Assembly: GCA_964405405.1 (NCBI GenBank)
Contig: CAYONT010000019.1
Span: 1-36,068, forward strand
Reading direction: 5' to 3'
Source: CAMCYM01 sp964405405
Lineage (GTDB): Bacteria; Bacteroidota; Bacteroidia; Flavobacteriales_D; Sanyastnellaceae
Length of the DNA: 36,068 nt
Position 1 is the first letter of the stretch. Each line of letters starts with the position of its first letter. A program made the translations under genes and the position numbers. Positions 30,066-36,068 of the stretch are shown here, piece by piece. Below the pieces are notes generated by a model, which had not been told where the DNA came from, did no database searches, and saw only the letters and a program-made list of their open reading frames with translations.

Positions 30066-33000
30066 TCAGGCTCTTTTCATATCCAACCGCATCGATAGAA
30101 CCCCTTCGGACTCCAACTTTCGCAATCCATCTACGAGGGTCTCGCTCAGGTCCACCCGGCACGTACGGCTGATCATTTCCATCCCCATTCCATCGGCGGT
30201 GAAATCCAAACTGACGCCCACTGGACCCGGGGCTTCGCGGAGGAGCGTGGAAAGTTGGGTGGCCTGGTTGGGTAGGATTTGGCCTAATGCAACTTGAATC
30301 CGAAGGCGATCCACCATTTTCTCCCGGATGTCTGCCAACAATTCCATGGTCTTCACCTTGAATTCCAAGGTACCTTCTTCACCCGAAAACCCCCGGGTTT
30401 CTGCAGTTCCTCGGATGAAGACGAACCAACCCGGAACCATGAAAGCCTTGCAAGCGAGGTACTCCTTTCCGAACAAGCTGAACTCTGCGGTTTGGTGATA
30501 GTCCTCCAAGGTGAAACGCCCGAATGGTTTCCCATTCTTTGAAATCCTGTGGTCTGCTGTAACCACCCTGCCCGCAAAACGGCACTCCTTTCCCCGGATG
30601 GCTGGCAGGTCCTGCAAGGCGAGCAGTCCCTGCCGCGGCGTACAAAGCTGTTCGATTTCAAATCGGAATCGATCGAGCGGATGTCCCGAGAGGTAGATGC
30701 CGACAATCTCGCGCTCCTTGTTCAGCTGGTCCATGATCTCCCAAGGGGCTGCGTCGGGGATGTTGGGTACCGGTACCTCTTGGTCCAAGACGTCGCCGAA
30801 AATGGACATTTGGGCAGAGGCTGCCCCCTCTTGGATGCTGGCACCATATTGTGCCGCACGCTCGATCACGGTGCGCCCCTTTTCGTCAGTCGCGAAGTAC
30901 TGGGCTCGATGTACCCCAGCGAAACCATCGAATGCCCCCCCCAGCGCCAATGCCTCATAGACCCGCTTGTTCACATCGCGCGGCGAAACGCGCTTGGAAA
31001 ACTCGAAGATGTTCTGGTAGGCATTCGATTCGCCCTTGCGTCCATCGATGATGCTCTGCACGGCCCCCTCTCCCACCCCGCGCATGGCCCCCAGTCCGAA
31101 GCGAATGGCGCCCTCCTTGTTTACTTTGAACTTGAAACCTGACTCATTGACACAGGGCCCCAGTACAGGGACGCCCATTCGTCGGGCCTCGTCCATGCCC
31201 ACCGTGACCAACTTGATGTCTGACATCGAGTTGCTCAGCACGGCTGCCATGTACTCCGCTGGATAATTCGCTTTGAGGTAGGCCGTTTGGTATGCCACCC
31301 ATGCATAACACGTAGAGTGCGACTTGTTGAAAGCATACGATGCGAACGCCTCCCAGTCTTTCCAGATCTTTTCCAGTTTGGTACGGTCGTGGCCTTTGGC
31401 TTCGCCTTGGTCCAGGAACTGTGGGCGCATTTTGTCAATCAGATCGGCCTTCTTTTTCCCCATGGCCTTCCGCAGTGTGTCCGCCTCCCCCTTGGTGAAT
31501 CCAGCCAATTTCTGGGACAACAGCATCACCTGCTCTTGGTAAACCGTGATGCCATAGGTTTCCGACAGAAACTCCTCACAATCTGGCAAATCGAAGGTGA
31601 TGGGTTCTTGTCCATGTTTCCTCCGGATGAAGGAGGGAATGTACTCCAGCGGACCCGGCCGGTAGAGCGCATTCATGGCGATGAGATCCGCGAAAGTAGT
31701 GGGCTTCAGTTCCTTGAGGTACTTCTGCATCCCGGCACTTTCGTACTGGAAAATGCTGACCGTTTCCCCGCGCTGGAACAAGGCATAGGTCGCCGCGTCA
31801 TCCAGCGGGAAGGCATCTGGATCCAATGCGATGCCGTGGCGGTCTCGAACGTTTTGCACCGCATCCTTGATGATGGTTAGGGTCTTCAACCCCAAAAAGT
31901 CCATCTTCAAAAGCCCGGCATCTTCCGCAACCGAGTTGTCAAACTGGGTGCAAAACATCTCACTGTCCTTGGCTGTAGCAATGGGAACCAGCTCCGTGAT
32001 GTCGCACGGCGTGATGATGATTCCACAGGGATGGATGCCGGTGTTGCGCACCGAGCCCTCCAGGATCTGTGCGGTTTGCAGGGTTTGGCCTTCCAGCCCT
32101 GGCTTGCGGGCCAAATCCCGCAACGTCTCAGCCTGCTGGTATGCATCGGGGCGAAGCGCTTGCTTCAATGCACGCTCATCATCGCCCAACAGTTTTTTAA
32201 GGCTGATGTCCGGGACCAGCTTGGCGATTCGGTCGGCATCGGAGAGGGGAAGTTCCAACACCCTTGCCGTGTCCCTCACCGACGACTTCGCCGCCATGGT
32301 CCCGTATGTAATGATTTGGGCAACTTGACTCGCGCCGTACTTGCGAATCACGTAGTCGATGACCTTGCCGCGCCCCTCGTCATCAAAATCGATGTCGATA
32401 TCGGGAAGAGAAACCCGATCGGGGTTCAGAAAACGTTCGAACAGCAAATCGTAACGAATCGGATCCACGTTCGTGATGCCGACACAATAGGCCACCGCAC
32501 TTCCAGCGGCGGATCCCCGTCCGGGGCCCACACTCACCCCCATTTCCCGCGCCTCCCGCGTGAAATCCTGAACGATCAGGAAGTAACCCGGATACCCCGT
32601 CTTCTCAATGGTCATGAGTTCAAAGTCCAACCGTTCCCGAATGGGCTCCGTGATTTCACCGTACCGCTTTGCTGCACCGACATAAGTCAGGTGCCTCAGG
32701 TAGGCGTTTTCACCCCGCTTGCCTCCATCCTCCGCATCCCTTGGATCCACAAACTCCTGCGGGATGTCGAAGGCTGGCAAGAGCACATCACGCTCCAACT
32801 GATACGACTCGCACCGCGCAACCAACCGAGGAACCTCCCGGATTGCTTCCGGTAGGTCCGCAAATAGCCGTTTCATCTCCTCGGGTGACCGTAGGTAGAA
32901 GTTGTCGTTGGGTAGGCCAAACCGAAATTCCCTGCCCCTCTTCCCCACATACTTCTTGGGTTTGGAAAGGTTTTGAGCATCCTTCACGCACAACAAAATG

Positions 33001-34376
33001 TCGTGTGCAACGGCCTGTTCTCTCCGCGAGTAATACGTGTTGTTTGCGGCGAAATATGGTACCCCGTGGCGCTCGCAAAAACGAAGCAAGGTCTCGTTGA
33101 CCACCTCTTCTTCAGGGAGCCCGTGGCGGTTGAGTTCAGCGTAAAACCGGTCTCCAAAAACAGATTTCCACCACAAAAATGCCTCTTCCGCCTGCCGCTC
33201 TCCCACATTCAAAATCAACGACGGAACTTCACTGAACAACCCCCCCGTGGTGACCAAGAGGCCTTCGTGGTGCGCCTCCAACAAATTCCGGTCAATCCGG
33301 GGCACATAGTAGAAGCCATCTGTATATCCTTTGGAACTGAGTCGGGCCAACTGGTGATAGCCCGACTTGTTCATCGCCAGCAATACCACGGGGTAGCCGT
33401 CATCCTTGCTGGCCCTGTCTTTGTGATCCCGGCAGACGTTGAGCTCGGCGCCAAGGATGGGCAAAATCCCCGCCTTCCTTGCGGCGCGTACGAATTGAAA
33501 TGCCCCCATCATGTTGCCGTGGTCCGTCAGGGCAACAGCTGGCATTCCGTGGGATTTTGCCGTTGCTACGATTTCATCCACGGACCCAACCGCTTGCAAC
33601 ACCGAAAACTGCGAATGAACATGCAAGTGCGAGAAAGGCACATCCGCGAGGGCCTCCAGCCCTGGGCCGGTTGTCGCATCGGCCGCTGGGATGGTTTTCG
33701 GGGTGGTTTCAGGGGGTGGGGCTGCCTGCGCAAAATTGGCAGCTTCCAACACCGGAGCTTCGTATCGGACGCCATCTGGCGCTGGCCAGCCCGGCCGAGC
33801 CACCACCCCACGAGCCACCAAACCAAAGAAACATCGAGCAGTAGCCGCTACGTCATAAGCAGCATCATGGGCTTCCGCGAAGGGTTCGCCGAACAGCTTC
33901 TCATGGAGTTCAGTGAGGTTGGGCCATTTGAAGCCTCCCCCCTTTCCCCCCGGAATGGCACAGAAAGTTGTCGCCTCCTCCTTGGAATCGATCAGCAGTT
34001 TCTTCGTGATGGACTCAGGGGGCAAACCCAATCGGATGCATTCCGCCCCGACGATGTTGACATCAAAGCCCACATTGTGGCCCATGATGTACTCCGCGCG
34101 CTGCAGGTCAGCAGAAAATGCCTCCAACACCGCCGAGAGCGGTGATCCCTCTTGAATGGCTCGTTCCGTGGTGATGCCATGGATCTGGACAGCGTTGTAC
34201 GGAATCGTGAAACCCTCTGGCTGGACAATTCGGTTTCCTCTGGAAATCAATCGACCATCCGGCGCATGCAATTGCCAGGCCAGCTGCACCATCCGGGGCC
34301 AGTTGTCCCCATCCGTCAAAGGAGCATTCCAATCCCTTGGCAGGCCCGTGGTTTCGGTATCAAAAATCAGAATCAT
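30066..34376 (-). CDS. dnaE: DNA polymerase III alpha subunit with N-terminal DEDDh exonuclease
   Basis: Replicative polymerase of 1436 residues. Residues about 1-185 form a DnaQ-like 3'-5' exonuclease with all motifs: FDTETTG (Asp6, Glu8), MGHNVGFDVNI and HDAAYDVAATA (H and D). The PHP domain begins at about 250 (FSHLHVHSQFSVLQAVGS, then LTDHGNMMGAFQF). The polymerase palm carries PDIDIDFDDEGR, preceded by GPGRGSAAGS. Fingers and helix-hairpin-helix regions follow, then an OB-fold (RFAGRVVTADHRISKNGKPFGRF). The start at 34376 (MILIFDTETTG) is the first that suits the exonuclease fold. The fused exonuclease is typical of Bacteroidota and means no separate epsilon subunit is needed. It is divergent from folE, 103 bp between the starts. 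It stands alone as a transcription unit. Confidence 0.96.
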   Translation of the reverse strand: MILIFDTETTGLPRDWNAPLTDGDNWPRMVQLAWQLHAPDGRLISRGNRIVQPEGFTIPYNAVQIHGITTERAIQEGSPLSAVLEAFSADLQRAEYIMGHNVGFDVNIVGAECIRLGLPPESITKKLLIDSKEEATTFCAIPGGKGGGFKWPNLTELHEKLFGEPFAEAHDAAYDVAATARCFFGLVARGVVARPGWPAPDGVRYEAPVLEAANFAQAAPPPETTPKTIPAADATTGPGLEALADVPFSHLHVHSQFSVLQAVGSVDEIVATAKSHGMPAVALTDHGNMMGAFQFVRAARKAGILPILGAELNVCRDHKDRASKDDGYPVVLLAMNKSGYHQLARLSSKGYTDGFYYVPRIDRNLLEAHHEGLLVTTGGLFSEVPSLILNVGERQAEEAFLWWKSVFGDRFYAELNRHGLPEEEVVNETLLRFCERHGVPYFAANNTYYSRREQAVAHDILLCVKDAQNLSKPKKYVGKRGREFRFGLPNDNFYLRSPEEMKRLFADLPEAIREVPRLVARCESYQLERDVLLPAFDIPQEFVDPRDAEDGGKRGENAYLRHLTYVGAAKRYGEITEPIRERLDFELMTIEKTGYPGYFLIVQDFTREAREMGVSVGPGRGSAAGSAVAYCVGITNVDPIRYDLLFERFLNPDRVSLPDIDIDFDDEGRGKVIDYVIRKYGASQVAQIITYGTMAAKSSVRDTARVLELPLSDADRIAKLVPDISLKKLLGDDERALKQALRPDAYQQAETLRDLARKPGLEGQTLQTAQILEGSVRNTGIHPCGIIITPCDITELVPIATAKDSEMFCTQFDNSVAEDAGLLKMDFLGLKTLTIIKDAVQNVRDRHGIALDPDAFPLDDAATYALFQRGETVSIFQYESAGMQKYLKELKPTTFADLIAMNALYRPGPLEYIPSFIRRKHGQEPITFDLPDCEEFLSETYGITVYQEQVMLLSQKLAGFTKGEADTLRKAMGKKKADLIDKMRPQFLDQGEAKGHDRTKLEKIWKDWEAFASYAFNKSHSTCYAWVAYQTAYLKANYPAEYMAAVLSNSMSDIKLVTVGMDEARRMGVPVLGPCVNESGFKFKVNKEGAIRFGLGAMRGVGEGAVQSIIDGRKGESNAYQNIFEFSKRVSPRDVNKRVYEALALGGAFDGFAGVHRAQYFATDEKGRTVIERAAQYGASIQEGAASAQMSIFGDVLDQEVPVPNIPDAAPWEIMDQLNKEREIVGIYLSGHPLDRFRFEIEQLCTPRQGLLALQDLPAIRGKECRFAGRVVTADHRISKNGKPFGRFTLEDYHQTAEFSLFGKEYLACKAFMVPGWFVFIRGTAETRGFSGEEGTLEFKVKTMELLADIREKMVDRLRIQVALGQILPNQATQLSTLLREAPGPVGVSLDFTADGMGMEMISRTCRVDLSETLVDGLRKLESEGVLSMRLDMKRA

Positions 34377-34479
34377 GGCAACCTGCAAGCTACGCCATCC
34401 GTTTACCCCAGTCCATGGAGTTTTTTGAACAATCCCAGTCCTCCTTTGAACCGAAGGGGTGTCGGAGTGTTCTTGCTCT

Positions 34480-35169
34480 ATGACTACCCCACATCCTCCC
34501 CAACTTGCACAATGGAAGCTCGATGCTGCCATGGAATTGGGTGAAACGCACCAGGGCAGCCACACGGTGGAAACGCCGATGCGGCCGGATGCCTTTCATC
34601 GCACTGATGCGGAAAAAATCGAGGCCATTGCGCCTTTGTTTGGCCAAATCATGGACATCCTGGGCCTTGATCGCTCAGACGATAGCTTACAGGGCACCCC
34701 ACTCCGCGTGGCAAAGATGTATGTCGAAGAAATCTTCGCGGGCCTCAATCCGGAGCGGCATCCGAATTGCAAGACGTTTGCAAACTCGTACCAGTACACC
34801 GAGTTATTGCTGGAACGAGACATCCTCGTTCAGTCGACTTGTGAGCACCATTTCCTGCCCATCACGGGCGTTGCACACGTGGCCTATCGTTCTTCCGGGC
34901 GGGTCATCGGTTTGAGCAAAATCAATCGGTTGGTGCAGCATTTTTCCAAGCGACCGCAGGTGCAAGAGCGCCTCACTCGGCAAATCGCTGAGGCCATGAA
35001 ACATGCGTTGGAGACTGAAGACGTGGCCGTTATCATCGACGCTACCCACCATTGTGTCGCCAGCAGGGGCATCCAGGACACCGGAAGTTCCACGGTTACC
35101 GCGGACTACCACGGCTGCTTTCTCGACCCTGCCCAGCGTCAAGAGTTGATGCAATTGCTTCGCAAGTAA
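34480..35169 (+). CDS. folE: GTP cyclohydrolase I
   Basis: Converts GTP to 7,8-dihydroneopterin triphosphate, the first step of folate and pterin synthesis. The 229-residue protein has the zinc ligands at Cys121 and His124 in STCEHHFLPITG and Cys192 in THHCVASRG, with the spacing of the E. coli enzyme. ETPLRVAKMY-type DSLQGTPLRVAKMYVEEIF and the C-terminal TRGIQDTGSS-like catalytic segment are also present. The ATG at 34480 is preferred over a GTG at 34459, since the added residues (SECSCS) are not family-like. It supplies the folate that the fhs product depends on. The N-terminal 30 residues are a less conserved extension. Confidence 0.95.
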   Translation: MTTPHPPQLAQWKLDAAMELGETHQGSHTVETPMRPDAFHRTDAEKIEAIAPLFGQIMDILGLDRSDDSLQGTPLRVAKMYVEEIFAGLNPERHPNCKTFANSYQYTELLLERDILVQSTCEHHFLPITGVAHVAYRSSGRVIGLSKINRLVQHFSKRPQVQERLTRQIAEAMKHALETEDVAVIIDATHHCVASRGIQDTGSSTVTADYHGCFLDPAQRQELMQLLRK

Positions 35170-35196
35170 ATCAGCGCATTATTTCGTGTGAAATGC

Positions 35197-35226
35197 TTTG
35201 ATTTTCGCGAGCCCTTCCTATTTTTG
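35197..35226 (+). promoter_or_regulatory. Promoter of rpsP (TTTG-N18-TATTTTTG)
   Basis: TTTG at 35197-35200 is followed 18 nt later by TATTTTTG at 35219-35226, the best complete match to the Bacteroidota promoter in the window. The leader to the ATG at 35274 would be about 40 nt, in contrast to the leaderless genes. The leader shows no obvious riboswitch. Confidence 0.75.
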
Positions 35227-35273
35227 CGCCCTCATTAACAACTGGGTTTAGGACCCTTCTAAAACGTTATTCT

Positions 35274-36038
35274 ATGGCCACACGCCTCAGACTCCAGCGC
35301 CACGGTAAAAAAGGAAAACCATTTTACCACGTCGTAGCCGCAGATGCCCGCTCACCCCGTGACGGTCGATTCATCGAGAAAGTGGGGACATACAACCCCA
35401 ACACGAATCCCGCAACCATCGAAATCAACCATGAGCGTGCCTTGTATTGGGTACAGAATGGTGCGGAGATGTCTGAAACGACGCGTGCTCTGATGAAATA
35501 CAAGGGGGTTGTTTACCACAACCACTTGCTGAACGGCATGAAGAAGGGCGCCCTCACGGCAGAGCAAGTGGAGGCCAAGTTGGAGGCCTGGATGCGTGAG
35601 AAGTCCGCCAAGATTCAATCCAAGATTGACCAACTCGCCGGGGCTGCCAACCAAGCCCAGCAATCGCGCTTGAAGGCTGAGAAGGCTCTGAACGAAACGC
35701 GTCTGGCAGAATTGGAAGCGGCTGCCCGTGCACGGAAGGCCGAGGCAGAAGCTGCTGCACGCGCAGCGGCAGGCGAGGCATCAGGTGAGGCAGAAGATAC
35801 TGCTGAGGCAACCGAGGAAGCAGTAGAGGCNNNNNNNNNNGCTCGTGCGCGGAAAGCGGAGGCCGAAGCGGCTGCACGTGCAGCGGCTGGTGAGGCTGAA
35901 GAGGCGACGGAAGCCATCGAAGAAGTTTCAGAGGCAGCTGGCGACGAGGCAGCCGCTGATACGGAAGCTCCAGAGGCAGCCGCTACGGAAGAAAATGCCG
36001 GTGAAGCTGATGCTGAGTCCGCCTCCGAAGAGGCTTGA
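35274..36038 (+). CDS. rpsP: 30S ribosomal protein bS16 with long Ala/Glu-rich C-terminal extension
   Basis: Residues 1-80 are standard bS16 (MATRLRLQRHGKKGKPFYHVVAADARSPRDGRFIEKVG, then ALYWVQNGAEMSETTRALMKYKGV). The usual protein ends there. Here about 170 further residues follow, first a helical coiled-coil-like part (EQVEAKLEAWMREKSAKIQSKI), then Ala/Glu/Arg repeats (ARARKAEAEAAARAAAGEA twice) and an acidic tail. A 10-N assembly gap (35831-35840) lies between the two repeat copies. The frame is preserved across it, but the true length is uncertain. Extended bS16 is known in Bacteroidota. The extension here is long. Gene ends 30 bp before the window edge. Confidence 0.95.
   Translation: MATRLRLQRHGKKGKPFYHVVAADARSPRDGRFIEKVGTYNPNTNPATIEINHERALYWVQNGAEMSETTRALMKYKGVVYHNHLLNGMKKGALTAEQVEAKLEAWMREKSAKIQSKIDQLAGAANQAQQSRLKAEKALNETRLAELEAAARARKAEAEAAARAAAGEASGEAEDTAEATEEAVEXXXXARARKAEAEAAARAAAGEAEEATEAIEEVSEAAGDEAAADTEAPEAAATEENAGEADAESASEEA
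35831..35840. other. Assembly gap (10 N) inside the rpsP repeat region
   Basis: Ten unknown bases lie between two copies of the ARARKAEAEA-type repeat (from 35724 and from 35841). The repeat is the probable reason for the gap, and the length of ten may be a placeholder. The frame on both sides is consistent with a missing length of 1 modulo 3. Confidence 0.95.
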
Positions 36039-36068
36039 ATTTTCAAATCGTATTTTCGAAGCCGCTCC

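Noticed and set aside
32973..34145. A 390-codon open frame on the plus strand, and others at 30549-31142 and 32031-32855
   Set aside because: They lie antisense to the intact dnaE gene, have no family-like motif and reflect its codon bias.
1..36068. CRISPR arrays, insertion sequences, prophage, integrase or toxin-antitoxin genes
   Set aside because: No regularly spaced direct repeats, transposase or integrase motifs, or toxin-antitoxin pairs were seen by eye in either strand.

Overview
The window comes from a member of the Bacteroidota, most likely a Flavobacteriales-type bacterium with roughly balanced GC. The evidence is: promoters of the Bacteroidota form (a TTG/TTTG element about 17-18 nt before TAnnTTTG) in front of several genes; very little Shine-Dalgarno use; a gliding-motility/type IX secretion C-terminal domain (motif FSPNGDGMNE); a DNA polymerase III alpha subunit with a built-in N-terminal proofreading exonuclease; an S16 protein with a long acidic Ala/Glu-rich tail; and DUF5777, DUF5723, DUF3825 and LemA-TPM-TPM genes that are typical of the phylum. 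I cannot place it below that rank from sequence alone. No phage, insertion sequence, CRISPR array or defence island was seen, and gene density is high throughout.

Layout. 1-2.6 kb: the end of a 3-hydroxyacyl-CoA dehydrogenase, then a thiolase/C40-peptidase operon on the minus strand and a small hypothetical protein. 2.6-6.8 kb: bestrophin and an RluA-like pseudouridine synthase with an altered active site (minus), an orphan strong terminator, a YbdG/MscM-type mechanosensitive channel (plus) and YebC (minus). 6.8-9.5 kb: a plus-strand cluster for an envelope electron-transfer or redox apparatus (two paralogous cytochrome-like lipoproteins, YceI, a DUF5777 outer-membrane barrel). 9.6-11.2 kb: a flavodoxin-fold quinone reductase, an exported glutathione peroxidase and a 34-residue, extremely acidic micro-protein. 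11.2-14.6 kb: a YgjP-type metallopeptidase divergent from a secreted M14 carboxypeptidase. 14.6-20.4 kb: a minus-strand operon of a secreted LVIVD/choice-of-anchor B protein, a Trp-rich lipoprotein, a DUF5723 barrel and a WYL regulator. 20.4-23.4 kb: DUF3825, then LemA and two TPM proteins. 23.4-28.5 kb: formate-THF ligase, a giant secreted adhesin-like protein and tRNA-Asp. 28.6-34.4 kb: DUF58, thioredoxin and dnaE (minus). 34.4 kb to the end: folE and rpsP (plus), the latter interrupted by a 10-N assembly gap inside a repeat.

How the parts fit together. Housekeeping functions (replication, translation, folate/one-carbon, tRNA, thioredoxin) are interleaved with envelope modules. The two modules most worth experimental attention are the cytochrome-lipoprotein/YceI/DUF5777 cluster and the LVIVD-lipoprotein-DUF5723-WYL operon, both of unknown physiological role. 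At the level of expression, a recurring arrangement places the start codon exactly 4 nt after a TTTG promoter element, which predicts leaderless mRNAs for several genes.
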